Shown here piece by piece: positions 34,773 through 43,489 of a DNA stretch of 59,424 nt. The position numbers were made by a program, and so were the translations under genes. Positions within the stretch are counted from its first letter, which is position 1. Each line of letters begins with the position of its first letter. The DNA comes from Cytophagales bacterium. Lineage in GTDB: Bacteria > Bacteroidota > Bacteroidia > Cytophagales > Cyclobacteriaceae. Where the stretch lies: assembly GCA_024232835.1 (NCBI GenBank), contig JAAEPI010000290.1:1-59424 (forward strand), read 5' to 3'. Below the pieces are notes generated by a model that did no database searches, had not been told where the DNA came from, and worked only from the letters and a program-made list of their open reading frames with translations.

Positions 34773-35615
34773 ATGAAAAAGATATTAGTACCTGTTGACT
34801 TTTCTCCCAGTTCGGAGAATGCACTGGATTTTGCGATGCAGCTCAATGAAATTATTAAAGGAAAGATTACCCTCCTTCATGTGCTAGAGTTGCCGGCAAG
34901 TTCTGTAAACTATGGTGGAGACATGACCGCAGCGACTGCTGAAGTTGTCTATCGTCGTGAATTGATAGAAGGCACTTCTACAAAACTCCATGAGCTCGAG
35001 GATAAAGTTCGAGCCACAGGCCAAGAGGCGTCTATCAAGATGGAGTTTGGGAGTCCATATAAGGGAATTGGTAAAGAGCTATCTGAAGAGGGGGCTGATT
35101 GGATAATCATGGGATCTAAGGGAGCTTCTGGGTTGAAAGAAATATTTGTTGGGTCTAATGCTGAGCGAGTGATTAGGCACTCCAAATGTCCTGTTATTAC
35201 AATCAAAGAGAAGGTAGATTTGAGAACCATGAAGAGTATGGTATTCGCGTCTGACCTTTCTATGGATCAGGACGGAATAGCTGGCAAGGCGCAGCAGATA
35301 CAAGAATTACTGGGATTGAATATGCACATTCTTCGAGTGAAGACCCCCTACAACTATCTGACAGAAGAAGTTGCGAAAGACCAACTGGAAGAGTTTGCAG
35401 AAAGAAATGGATTAGTTGACTACTCGCTTAGCACAATTGAAGCGGATTTTTCAGAAGATGGAATCATAAAATTTGCAGAAGAACAAAAGGCAGGACTAAT
35501 TGTGATGGGTACACATGGGCGAACTGGCATTGCACATTTGTTTGGAGGAAGTAGGGCCGAAGATGTAGCCAATCATTCTAAGATTCCTTTGTTAACCTTC
35601 AAAATTGAAGGCTAG
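34773..35615 (+). CDS. Tandem universal stress protein (two Usp domains), second copy
   Basis: The 280-residue protein is a close relative of the preceding one. Domain 1 opens KKILVPVDFSPSSENALDF and has GSKGASGLKEIFVGSNAERVIRHS. Domain 2 has GTHGRTGIAHLFGGSRAEDVANHS, closer to the canonical GxxG-S motif than in the first copy. Both genes probably share one transcript, which ends at a strong terminator 40 nt downstream. Confidence 0.9.
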   Translation: MKKILVPVDFSPSSENALDFAMQLNEIIKGKITLLHVLELPASSVNYGGDMTAATAEVVYRRELIEGTSTKLHELEDKVRATGQEASIKMEFGSPYKGIGKELSEEGADWIIMGSKGASGLKEIFVGSNAERVIRHSKCPVITIKEKVDLRTMKSMVFASDLSMDQDGIAGKAQQIQELLGLNMHILRVKTPYNYLTEEVAKDQLEEFAERNGLVDYSLSTIEADFSEDGIIKFAEEQKAGLIVMGTHGRTGIAHLFGGSRAEDVANHSKIPLLTFKIEG

Positions 35616-35653
35616 TCGATAGATTTTCGGGAGGACATGATGTAATTGACGTG

Positions 35654-35690
35654 AAAAAAAAGGATCCCGCCTCTGGCGGAATCCTTTTGT
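35654..35690. terminator. Bidirectional terminator between usp and lpd
   Basis: AAAAGGATCCCGCC and GGCGGAATCCTTTT pair with one mismatch around TCT. A-tracts on the left and T-tracts on the right let it act in both directions between the convergent genes. Confidence 0.88.
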
Positions 35691-35704
35691 TGAACCTATT
35701 TTCA

Positions 35705-37099
35705 TTACAAATGTATCACCTCATCATATGCTGCCGCTGCAGCTTCCATCACCGCTTCGCTCATGGTAGGATGGGGGTGTACCGACTTGATGATCTCGTG
35801 CCCGGTCGTTTCTAATTTCCTTGCCACAACTGCCTCTGCTATCATTTCCGTGACATTAGCTCCTATCATGTGTGCACCAAGCCATTCGCCGTACTTGGCA
35901 TCAAAAATCACTTTCACAAAACCATCAGACACTCCGGCGGCTTTCGCTTTTCCACTTGCTGAGAAAGGGAACTTCCCAACTTTGATTTCATAGCCGGCTT
36001 CCTTGGCGGCTTTTTCTGTAAAACCAACAGAAGCCACTTCTGGAGAACAATAAGTACAACCTGGGATGTTGTTGTAATTCAATGGTTCTACATGCATGCC
36101 CTTAATTTTTTCCACGCAGATAATTCCTTCAGCAGAAGCTACATGTGCTAACGCCTGACCTTTCACGATATCACCAATGGCGTACACGCCATTGATGTTG
36201 GTCTTGTAGTAATCGTCAACCAGAACTTTTCCCTTTTCGGTTTTAACACCAGTTTCTTCCAACCCTAAATTTTCAATGTTAGTTGACACACCCACGGCTG
36301 ACAGCACGATATCACAGTCAATCACTTCTTCGCCTTTCTTTGTCTTCACGGTTACTTTGCATCCTGCTCCTTTAGTATCAACCTTCGTTACTTCTGAACT
36401 GGTCATGATCTTCATGCCCGACTTTTTGAATGTACGGGCCAACTGCTTACTCACATCTTCATCTTCAACAGGCACGATGGTGTCCATGAATTCTACAACC
36501 GTGACTTCTGTACCGATGCTTTTGTAGAAATAGGCAAATTCAACTCCGATAGCACCAGATCCTACAACTACCATTTTCTTGGGTTGCTTAGGTAGTACCA
36601 TTGCTTCTCTGTAACCGATAATTTTCTTTCCATCAATGGGGAGATTAGGTAGTTCTTTTGAACGTGCGCCTGTAGCAAGAATGATGTGACCAGCTTCATA
36701 TACACTTACTTTTCCAGCCTCATCTTTCACTTCTACTTTCTTACCTTTCTTCAGTGTGCCGTATCCCGCGATGTGATCTATCTTGTTTTTCTTGAAAAGA
36801 AATTGAATCCCTTTGCTCATGCCGGCTGCCACCTCTCGACTTCTACTGACCATCCCTTTGAAATCCGCCTTGGCACCTTTCACTTCAATTCCATAATCGT
36901 CCGCATGATTGATGTAATCAAAAACCTGAGCGCTTTTCAGCAAGGCTTTGGTCGGAATACATCCCCAGTTCAGACAGATTCCACCAAGTTCAGAACGCTC
37001 AACAACGCCTACTTTCATGCCGAGCTGAGAAGCTCTGATTGCAGCCACATACCCTCCAGGGCCACTACCGATTACTATTAGATCATATTTAGAAGCCAT
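35705..37099 (-). CDS. lpd: Dihydrolipoyl dehydrogenase (E3)
   Basis: The 464-residue FAD-dependent disulfide oxidoreductase reoxidises lipoyl groups of 2-oxoacid dehydrogenases and the glycine cleavage system. The N-terminal FAD site is VIGSGPGGYVAAIRASQLG and the redox-active disulfide is GGICLNWGCIPTKALL. The NAD site is VVGSGAIGVEFAYFY, the second FAD motif is GVYAIGDIV, and the C-terminal catalytic His-Glu lies in HPHPTMSEAVMEA. Length is normal. It stands alone and is divergent from fabG. Confidence 0.95.
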   Translation of the reverse strand: MASKYDLIVIGSGPGGYVAAIRASQLGMKVGVVERSELGGICLNWGCIPTKALLKSAQVFDYINHADDYGIEVKGAKADFKGMVSRSREVAAGMSKGIQFLFKKNKIDHIAGYGTLKKGKKVEVKDEAGKVSVYEAGHIILATGARSKELPNLPIDGKKIIGYREAMVLPKQPKKMVVVGSGAIGVEFAYFYKSIGTEVTVVEFMDTIVPVEDEDVSKQLARTFKKSGMKIMTSSEVTKVDTKGAGCKVTVKTKKGEEVIDCDIVLSAVGVSTNIENLGLEETGVKTEKGKVLVDDYYKTNINGVYAIGDIVKGQALAHVASAEGIICVEKIKGMHVEPLNYNNIPGCTYCSPEVASVGFTEKAAKEAGYEIKVGKFPFSASGKAKAAGVSDGFVKVIFDAKYGEWLGAHMIGANVTEMIAEAVVARKLETTGHEIIKSVHPHPTMSEAVMEAAAAAYDEVIHL

Positions 37100-37220
37100 A
37101 CTATTTTTCTATTAAAACGAGGCGCAAAGATAAGTCGAGTTTGGGAGTGAATTTGAAATTTGAGCAACCATTCGCTATTATTTCTATTATTTTAGCGGAC
37201 TAATAATACAACCTTGAAAC

Positions 37221-37967
37221 ATGAAACTACTAGAAGGAAAAACAGCGCTAATCACGGGTGCATCTAAAGGAATTGGAAGAGCTATTGCACATCGATTTGC
37301 TGAGCGCGGAGCTAATGTGGCATTCACCTATTTATCAAGTGTAGAAAAGGGAGAGGCACTTGTTAGTGAATTAGAAAAAAACGGTATCAAAGCCAAAGGC
37401 TATCGTTCTGATGCTTCCGATTATGCAGCAGCTCAGCAATTAATTAATGATGTTGTAGCTGATTTTGGTACAATGGATGTTTTGATAAATAATGCTGGCA
37501 TTACTCGTGATAACTTGTTGATGCGAATGAGCGAGGAACATTGGGATGAAATTATGAATGTTAATTTGAAATCTTGCTTTAATACCGTGAAGGCTTCTAG
37601 TCGAACGTTTATGAAGCAGCGATCGGGATCAATCATAAATATGTCTTCTGTTGTGGGTGTTAAAGGGAATCCAGGACAGGCGAATTATGCTGCATCAAAA
37701 GCAGGAATCATTGGATTTTCTAAGTCTGTTGCTTTAGAGCTGGGCTCAAGAAATATACGGTGCAATGTCATAGCTCCAGGGTTTATTGAAACTGAAATGA
37801 CGGGTGCGCTAGATGAAACAGTCGTGCAAGGTTGGAGAGAGGCCATTCCATTGAAGCGAGGTGGTCAACCTGAGGATGTTGCGGATGCTTGTGTATTTCT
37901 TGCTTCGGATATGTCCACTTACATCACTGGGCAGACCATTCAAGTGGATGGGGGAATGCTTACGTAA
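37221..37967 (+). CDS. fabG: 3-oxoacyl-[acyl-carrier-protein] reductase
   Basis: The 248-residue short-chain dehydrogenase has cofactor motif TGASKGIGRAIA, NNAGITRDNLLMRM, the catalytic Ser in NMSSVVG and Tyr-Lys in YAASKAG. FabG-type features include GNPGQANYAASKAGIIGFSKS, NVIAPGFIETEMT and the ending GQTIQVDGGM. It carries out the NADPH-dependent keto reduction in fatty-acid elongation. The start at ATG 37221 gives the usual KLLEGKTALITG opening. The next gene begins 53 nt downstream. Confidence 0.93.
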   Translation: MKLLEGKTALITGASKGIGRAIAHRFAERGANVAFTYLSSVEKGEALVSELEKNGIKAKGYRSDASDYAAAQQLINDVVADFGTMDVLINNAGITRDNLLMRMSEEHWDEIMNVNLKSCFNTVKASSRTFMKQRSGSIINMSSVVGVKGNPGQANYAASKAGIIGFSKSVALELGSRNIRCNVIAPGFIETEMTGALDETVVQGWREAIPLKRGGQPEDVADACVFLASDMSTYITGQTIQVDGGMLT

Positions 37968-38020
37968 TTTGATCAACTCTATTAACATAGAGCCGTTGAA
38001 GTCAGACGGTTATTTTGTCT

Positions 38021-40051
38021 ATGGATAATTTTTTTTTAGAATTCGGCTTACCTCTTTGGTGGATATTTCCTGCCTCTCTCATAGCTGTAGGGCTGTCTTT
38101 TCTTCTATATCAAAAGAAAGGTGTGCCGTGGGGGAAGAACAAAAATCTTATATTAGGAGCAATAAGATTTTTCGCACTTCTGTTAATTTTCCTACTACTT
38201 CTCAATCCATTTATTCGACAGATTTTTAACGAAACAGAAAGACCTCTTGTGGTCATTGGAATAGATTATTCTAGCTCAATAGCTTCTGTTTATGACGAAG
38301 ATTCCTTGCAGGCGTTTACAAGTTCATTGAATAATCTGAAATCAAAACTGGAGATCAGCAAGGACTATCGTGTCGAATTGATCAGTCTTCAAGGGAAAGG
38401 GGATTCATTGGATTTTAATGAAACATCTACGGATTATTCCAAATTTTTTCGGTTGGTTGAGGATGAATTTGGAGGCAGGAATCTGGCGAGTGTAGTGGTT
38501 GCTACTGACGGGATTTTCAATAGAGGATCATCACCAGCTTATCGACCCTACAATTACCCCTTGTTCACTCTGGGTCTTGGGGATACAATTCCACAACGAG
38601 ATGTGGTTATTGCTGAAGTCAGGAACAATGCAGTGGCTTATAGTGGGAATGAATTTCCGGTTAGGGTGAAGGTGTCCGGAGAAGGATATGTGGGTAGATC
38701 GCTTGAGGTGAAAGTAACTGAACGAGGAAAAATTTTAGAAGTGAAAAAAGGAACGATTACTCAGGCAAGTAATGAGTTCACTTTCTTTCTGAATGAAGAG
38801 CAAGCTGGGGTGAAGCATTATACGATTTCGGTAACGGAATATGAAGGTGAAGTGACGCTGGTCAACAACAAACGAGAGGTTTTTATCGAGGTACTTGAAA
38901 GTAAAAAACAAGTATTGATTGCAGCAAAATCACCCCACCCGGATATTCGATCTATTCGAAGTGTTCTGGAAGAAACAGGAAATTATGAGGTGACTGTATT
39001 CATTGAACGAATGAATGATCGTCCAATAGACCAGAAATTTGATGTTCAGATATTGATGGATGGAGTGACGGCTATAGAGGGATCAAATTCGGGTGTTTGG
39101 ATAATCAATTCGAACTTTCTTGGTGACGATGTGAAAGCCATTCCATTTTTGAATATTATCGCTCAAGGGCAGCCAGATGGAGTCAGGCCTTCATACAATT
39201 CAAACTTTAGTAAATTCAAACTGACCCAAGAAGTTGATAGGCTTGCAGGGTATCCACCCATTTCTGTACCTTTTGGTGACTATAGTTTGTCAGGTCCGTT
39301 CGAGGTACTTTTTTATCAGCAAGTTGGTAGTGTGGTCACTAATAAGCCATTAGTAGCTGTCTTTGATAACGGTGATCAAAGGCTGGCTGTTACCGTAGGA
39401 CAGGGGATTTGGCAGTGGAGACTTCAAGAGGGAGCGACCAATGATGACACAAAGTTGTTCGCTGAGATTGTTCAAAAACTAGTGCAGTATTTAAGCATTA
39501 ATGAAAGCAAAAAACAGTTTAGAGTATCCAAGGGGCTTGAGACGTTCACGGATGGAGAAGTTGTTTATTTTGATGTTGAAGTCTACGATGACATATTCCA
39601 GTTGCTTGAAGGGCAGCTGTATTCTTTGGAAATTGAATCTGAGAATGAAACTACAAACCGTTTCGATTTTGTGTTTGGGTCGGAAAGCAAAGTGGCTCGA
39701 ACAGCGTCATTCCCATCGGGTACGTATTCCTTTGTAGCTCGAACGAGTGTTGGAGATAAGTCACTGACAGAGCGAGGTGAGTTTGTGGTGAATACTCTGG
39801 AGTTGGAGCAACTGCAGCTTACAGCCAACCATGATCTATTGAGACAAATGGCAGCCAAATCTGGTGGAGCTTACTTTCATCTTTCTCAGATGGATGAGCT
39901 TCAAAAGCAACTTTTGAGAACTGGCTACAAAGGGATTATTCATTCAGATAGCGATCGCACACCCCTAATTGATTCTCTTTGGGCTCTGCTTCTTATCGCA
40001 GGTCTGTTGGGTGTCGAATGGGGATTGCGAAAATTTTGGGGAGGGTACTAG
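38021..40051 (+). CDS. Large membrane-anchored protein with a VWA-like domain
   Basis: ATG 38021 is preferred over the ORF-track TTG at 38015. Two helices near the N-terminus (LWWIFPASLIAVGLSFLLY, FALLLIFLLLLNPF) are followed by a periplasmic domain. That domain resembles a von Willebrand A fold (VVIGIDYSSSIASVYDED, ASVVVATDGIFNRGSS), although the MIDAS DxSxS reads DYSSS. Strand-rich segments follow, and the last helix is PLIDSLWALLLIAGLLGVEWGLRKFW. The layout matches Bacteroidota membrane proteins with BatA/VWA-type or GATase-like topology of unknown function. Its position after fabG carries no clear meaning. Confidence 0.7.
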   Translation: MDNFFLEFGLPLWWIFPASLIAVGLSFLLYQKKGVPWGKNKNLILGAIRFFALLLIFLLLLNPFIRQIFNETERPLVVIGIDYSSSIASVYDEDSLQAFTSSLNNLKSKLEISKDYRVELISLQGKGDSLDFNETSTDYSKFFRLVEDEFGGRNLASVVVATDGIFNRGSSPAYRPYNYPLFTLGLGDTIPQRDVVIAEVRNNAVAYSGNEFPVRVKVSGEGYVGRSLEVKVTERGKILEVKKGTITQASNEFTFFLNEEQAGVKHYTISVTEYEGEVTLVNNKREVFIEVLESKKQVLIAAKSPHPDIRSIRSVLEETGNYEVTVFIERMNDRPIDQKFDVQILMDGVTAIEGSNSGVWIINSNFLGDDVKAIPFLNIIAQGQPDGVRPSYNSNFSKFKLTQEVDRLAGYPPISVPFGDYSLSGPFEVLFYQQVGSVVTNKPLVAVFDNGDQRLAVTVGQGIWQWRLQEGATNDDTKLFAEIVQKLVQYLSINESKKQFRVSKGLETFTDGEVVYFDVEVYDDIFQLLEGQLYSLEIESENETTNRFDFVFGSESKVARTASFPSGTYSFVARTSVGDKSLTERGEFVVNTLELEQLQLTANHDLLRQMAAKSGGAYFHLSQMDELQKQLLRTGYKGIIHSDSDRTPLIDSLWALLLIAGLLGVEWGLRKFWGGY

Positions 40052-40151
40052 CAATTTGATGATTAGAGGATGTGCCAATTTGAAGATGAAGGAATGAAGC
40101 AGCAATTGTGGATGCTAGAAACCGACACAGTACCAGATTGACAAATCGACC

Positions 40152-40386
40152 TTATTTTTCATACAATCTCTCCAACTCTTTAAGAGAAGCTATCATCAAT
40201 TTCTTTTGTACACGCGATCTATGTCGTCCAGTGATAGATTTTCCCCAAATCTTGAGCTGTTCTCCGGAAACTTCCTCCATCATGTTCATGATTTCGTAGC
40301 AGTTGTTTCGCTTTTGTTCGCCTTCAATCGTAGCTAGAAAGTCGAGGACACTTTCATCATTTGGTTTTGCCTTTCAACTCAGCTAT
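40152..40386 (-). pseudogene. DUF1801 (YdhG-like) remnant with internal deletion and frameshift
   Basis: On the minus strand one frame reads AKPNDESVLDFLATIEGEQ, CYEIMNMMEEVSGEQLKIWG and KSI, the N-terminal half of DUF1801. It then jumps to QKKLMIASLKELERLYEK, the C-terminal end. The central ~65 residues (normally GFGxYHYKYxSG and following) are missing. The first codons are in another frame, with ATA GCT GAG TTG AAA where a Met-Ala-Glu-Leu-Lys start is expected. The start codon, the frame and the core are therefore all lost. Nothing else is evident in the 40052-40423 gap. Confidence 0.65.
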
Positions 40387-40423
40387 GATTTGATTTTACT
40401 TGAACAGTAATAAATACAATCGA

Positions 40424-40902
40424 TCACTGGAATCTAGTTTTTGCTTGTTTCCTCATCACATAGACGCCAACCACGGTTGTGAGTGTGGAAGCTAAAACAA
40501 CTACCAACCAAAAGAATTTATTATCAAACGCCCTTGTTCCCACTTCAGCCCAAAAGGCTGCATACAATCCAATGACTGACCCGCCCATATAATAGTAATG
40601 TCGCTTCAGCCAGTCGTTATTTTTCCTCCGTATCGCGGGAATGATTCCTGCAAGGACGCATGCAAGGCTCATTACGGCTGCAAAATGAAAAGGGCCAAAC
40701 GTCCCAAAGGTGTGCATTCCGAAAGCAGTACCGTTTAGCAGGAGCATTGATACGACGTAGGCATAGCCAATGCGTTTATGGGATACTGTTCCTTTTGGCT
40801 TGAGCAACACAATGCTACCGAGTATCATAGCCAAGATTGCAACTATAGTATGAGTTAGTCCAAGATTGGATGAACCCAGTTCGCGTATTCAAGGGCTTTC
40901 AT
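40424..40902 (-). pseudogene. DUF2306 membrane protein with a 1-nt frameshift near the N-terminus
   Basis: The ORF-track part is a four-helix protein with DUF2306 features: LKPKGTVSHKRIGYAYVVSMLLLNGTAF, FGPFHFAAV and GGSVIGLYAAFWAEVGTR. The open frame extends upstream as LGLTHTIVAIL without an ATG. In the neighbouring frame, MKALEYANWVHPIL starts at ATG 40902, which overlaps the stop of the lipocalin-like gene as ATGA. Adding one G to CTTGGAC near 40862 would join them as HPILGLTHT, the expected family N-terminus. It is either a recent frameshift or a read error; translation might start at 40828. Confidence 0.7.
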
Positions 40903-41426
40903 AGATTTTTGGTCAAGGTGAATTCGATGAATGGATACCATACGCTCCCATCTAGTGAAAACTCACCTTTCTCTGTCCATGCATCACCTTCAAAGGTTAG
41001 TTGGTACTTGATTGACCCATTATTAACCTCAAACCACCATTCGATTTTATTTTCTGAGATCAATTCCAACTCTGCTTTCGTTTGTTGCCCATTCTCTAAC
41101 ATGGCTTGCATGAAATATTTGTCTTCCTTTATATCATATGATATAATCCCAAGTGCATTATGGATTGATTTTCCCTCCATATCCCAGCCATTTCCATGGA
41201 TTATAAGAATGGCACCATTGAGATCCATTTCAATTTTTTCTTCTTGAGTAAATTCAGACCGAGTCCTATCTGGATTTATCATCCATCCGCCACCTGACCA
41301 CTCACCCAGCATGAAGCTGAGCTCCTTTATTTTTTCCTTACCTATGTTTTTTTCCGGTTGGGCAAGGCAAAGTGTAGCCATTAACATACCTAACATTGTG
41401 AGAATTGATTTTGTTGTCTTTTTCAT
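40899..41426 (-). CDS. Secreted DUF1579/lipocalin-like protein
   Basis: The 175-residue protein has a signal peptide ending LCLAQ. The mature domain resembles the small beta-barrel DUF1579-type proteins: LSFMLGEWSGGGWMI, TRSEFTQEEKIEMDLNGAILIIHG, NALGIISYDIKEDKYFMQAM and WTEKGEFSLDGSVWYPFIEFTLTK. Ligand unknown. Its stop overlaps the ATG of the frameshifted DUF2306 gene, so they formed an operon. The palindrome GTTTATATTATAAAC lies 10 nt upstream of its start. Confidence 0.75.
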   Translation of the reverse strand: MKKTTKSILTMLGMLMATLCLAQPEKNIGKEKIKELSFMLGEWSGGGWMINPDRTRSEFTQEEKIEMDLNGAILIIHGNGWDMEGKSIHNALGIISYDIKEDKYFMQAMLENGQQTKAELELISENKIEWWFEVNNGSIKYQLTFEGDAWTEKGEFSLDGSVWYPFIEFTLTKNL

Positions 41427-41436
41427 TATAATTATG

Positions 41437-41451
41437 GTTTATATTATAAAC
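41437..41451. promoter_or_regulatory. Palindromic operator GTTTATATTATAAAC before the DUF1579 operon
   Basis: This is a perfect 7-bp inverted repeat around a central T, 10 nt upstream of the DUF1579 gene start. It differs only at the centre from the palindrome at 42368 upstream of the winged-helix operon. Confidence 0.7.
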
Positions 41452-41468
41452 TGAATAGATAAAAAAAT

Positions 41469-41756
41469 TTATTCAATGTATCCTTTCAAGGCGTTCACAT
41501 AGTCTTCGAATGCTTTGATACCAAGCTTAGTGATGCTACAGGTGGTCAATGGTCTCTTGCCTTTGAATGACTTAGAAACACTTATGTAACCGGCTGTAGA
41601 AAGTTTGTCAAGCTGCACACTTAGATTCCCTGCTGTCGACTTGGTTTTCTCACGTATGAAGACAAACTCTGCTGAATCCACGCCGATTAGTAGTGACATC
41701 ACAGCCAATCTCAGTTGCGAATGCAATAGCGGGTCGAGTTGTTGAAAATTAGGCAT
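41469..41756 (-). CDS. Small winged-helix transcription regulator (HTH_34-like)
   Basis: The 95-residue protein is essentially one winged-helix DNA-binding domain. LLHSQLRLAVMSLLIG opens the domain, FIREKTKSTAGNLSVQLDKLSTAGYISV is the recognition helix and wing, and TTCSITKLGIKAFEDYVNAL closes it. This is the MarR/PadR-like type seen in Bacteroidota HTH_34 proteins. It overlaps the upstream membrane-protein gene by 8 nt. Two identical-arm palindromes in front of its own operon and the next operon are its likely targets. Confidence 0.85.
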   Translation of the reverse strand: MPNFQQLDPLLHSQLRLAVMSLLIGVDSAEFVFIREKTKSTAGNLSVQLDKLSTAGYISVSKSFKGKRPLTTCSITKLGIKAFEDYVNALKGYIE

Positions 41757-42324
41757 TTTCGACTTTCTTTAGTAGGAATCCAGGGATCAAGTAGCCCGCA
41801 AATATTCCAATAGCCCCAACGAGGTACTGCTCGGTCACGGGAAGACTAAAAGCCAAGATGCTAGAAACCCATAATGCTAGTCCACCTAGTATTAGGGGCT
41901 TAAATCGTAGCATGAGACCCGAATTGAGTGTTCCTAGTCCTGCGAATAGTAGGATGATGGCATTTAGATTTGTTTCAACATTTCCAGTGAAAAAAATAAG
42001 TGTCATCACAGCCACAGCTATCGCGATCCACATTAGACCGTAGAGACGGTCGAGATGACTTCTAACCACGGTATTCTTTCCTTGTCTGGCTCCATAAATG
42101 GCTGATACAATACCAGCCGGAAAAGTAATTAGCCAAACGATATATGGTTGATCGTGAAGGTCGTATTTGTCTAAAATGTAATGGCCCAGATTAGCAAACA
42201 TCACTACCCAGCCCCATAATAGAAAGTAGAAACTTCCACCCTTGGCGATGTTCCTTTTCGCCTGGCCGATCATATTCGTGATCAAGTCTAGGCTTTCCTC
42301 TTTTGTTAGTTCTTTGTCGCTCAT
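41749..42324 (-). CDS. Integral membrane protein cotranscribed with the winged-helix regulator
   Basis: The 191-residue protein has a short charged N-terminus (TKEESLDLITNMIGQAKRNIAKGG) and about six helices in two groups, including FYFLLWGWVVMFANLGHYIL, GLMWIAIAVAVMTLIFFTG and LVGAIGIFAGYLIPGFLL. No enzyme motif is visible. Such proteins are regularly paired with HTH_34 regulators in Bacteroidota and may control or sense for the regulator. It overlaps the regulator by 8 nt. Confidence 0.7.
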   Translation of the reverse strand: MSDKELTKEESLDLITNMIGQAKRNIAKGGSFYFLLWGWVVMFANLGHYILDKYDLHDQPYIVWLITFPAGIVSAIYGARQGKNTVVRSHLDRLYGLMWIAIAVAVMTLIFFTGNVETNLNAIILLFAGLGTLNSGLMLRFKPLILGGLALWVSSILAFSLPVTEQYLVGAIGIFAGYLIPGFLLKKVENA

Positions 42325-42367
42325 TATTGTTGGTTTATGATTTCCTATACGCAGTAAATATAAATAT

Positions 42368-42382
42368 GTTTATAATATAAAC
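42368..42382. promoter_or_regulatory. Palindromic operator GTTTATAATATAAAC before the winged-helix operon
   Basis: This is a perfect 7-bp inverted repeat around a central A, 43 nt upstream of the membrane-protein/regulator operon. It has the same arms as the site at 41437, implying autoregulation. Confidence 0.7.
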
Positions 42383-42437
42383 TATAATTTTAAAGTAATT
42401 TTAGATAGATGTCTTATTGAATTATTTATCTAAGTGA

Positions 42438-42885
42438 TTATTTGCATGAACCAGTCCACTTCTCCATCTGCTTCACCTCTGATATCCGGCTTCATTTCTC
42501 CAAGAATTAGTCACTAGGTTAGAATCTCAGCAATTTCCAGTGGAGTTAATGTCGGTACTCCAGCATCATTTGATCAGATGATTTACTGTTAACCTTAATG
42601 ATCGCGACAAGTCCATATTTAATAATGCAAGCCTCTCTGTGAATATGTTCTAATAGATAATCCGATTTCTTAATCAGCGGGTAGAGTGATACCAACCCCT
42701 CACCAGAATCTAGATGGTGCATTGAGCAGTGCTTCGTGTAGAGGCCTTTCTTGTATTGTATATTGATTTTAGCGAATCTTCGTTTGTCGATCCATCTTTG
42801 GAAGATCAGAATTAGTATCCTTTGATTGACTGTAACCACACGAGATAAGCAAGCTGACCATCGGAATAATCAGAATCTTACTCAT
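42438..42885 (-). pseudogene. SCO1-linked cytochrome c lipoprotein, frameshifted and with a destroyed heme motif
   Basis: ATG at 42885 overlaps the SCO1 stop (ATGAGTAA) and opens a lipoprotein signal MSKILIIPMVSLLISCGYSQ. The frame stops after DRQTKIR. The next frame (the 42546-42839 ORF) continues as YKKGLYTKHCSMHHLDSGEGL and SLYPLIKKSDYL, a cytochrome c in which CxxCH has become CSMHH. A third frame gives GVPTLTPLEIAEILT, then VTNSWRNEAGYQR and VKQMEKWTGSCK up to 42438. At least three frame changes plus loss of a heme Cys make this a clear pseudogene. It explains most of the 42383-42877 gap. Confidence 0.75.
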
Positions 42886-43489
42886 ATTCTTTCCTTAAAA
42901 GATCGATATCCTTCAGCAGAATGTCAACTTGAACTGGCTCTAGGCCATCGTAAACTCCACGGATTCTTCTTTCTTTATCTACAAGTAAAAATGCCCCGCT
43001 ATGGATGTATCCGCCCGGAGCATCAGGGTCTTCATCGGCCATGACCAGATAGGTCTCAGCGAGCGCATAAATGCTGTCCTTTTCTCCAGTCACAAAATGC
43101 CAAACTGGGGCAGTTACACCAAGGTTGAAGGCATATTCCTTGAGAACTGCCACTGAGTCATAGTCAGGATCTATGGTGTGTGAGAGAATAGAAACATCAT
43201 TCGAATCCTCAATTTTTTCATAAACACGGAGCAGTTGAGTATTCATTTTTGGGCAGGTGGTAGGGCAGGACGTGAAAAAGAAATCGGCTATATAAATTTT
43301 ATCACTGAAAGATTCATTAGTTACTATCGCACTATCCTGATTGACTAAGCGGAATTGTCCAACTGTATGGAAGGTCGTGTCGGATTCTGTATAGATGCTG
43401 TTGCCGAGTATCGGAAGACTGTGATTGTTCCTAACATCACCGCAGGAAATGATCACAATGATCAATGAAAGCAAAGTAAGGATCCTCAT
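42878..43489 (-). CDS. SCO1/SenC copper-delivery lipoprotein
   Basis: The 203-residue protein has a lipobox (IISCGD) and a thioredoxin-like SCO fold. The copper-binding Cys pair lies in FFTSCPTTCPKM, the DPDYDS loop is present, and the conserved His lies in GYIHSGAFLLVD. SCO proteins metallate the CuA site of oxidases or maintain periplasmic thiols; NosZ also has a CuA site. It overlaps the HemJ-like gene by 4 nt upstream and the broken cytochrome gene downstream. Confidence 0.9.
   Translation of the reverse strand: MRILTLLSLIIVIISCGDVRNNHSLPILGNSIYTESDTTFHTVGQFRLVNQDSAIVTNESFSDKIYIADFFFTSCPTTCPKMNTQLLRVYEKIEDSNDVSILSHTIDPDYDSVAVLKEYAFNLGVTAPVWHFVTGEKDSIYALAETYLVMADEDPDAPGGYIHSGAFLLVDKERRIRGVYDGLEPVQVDILLKDIDLLRKEYE

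Noticed and set aside
36686-37081. 131-aa plus-strand ORF opposite lpd
   Set aside because: It is a shadow of the lpd N-terminal half; lpd motifs are complete on the minus strand.
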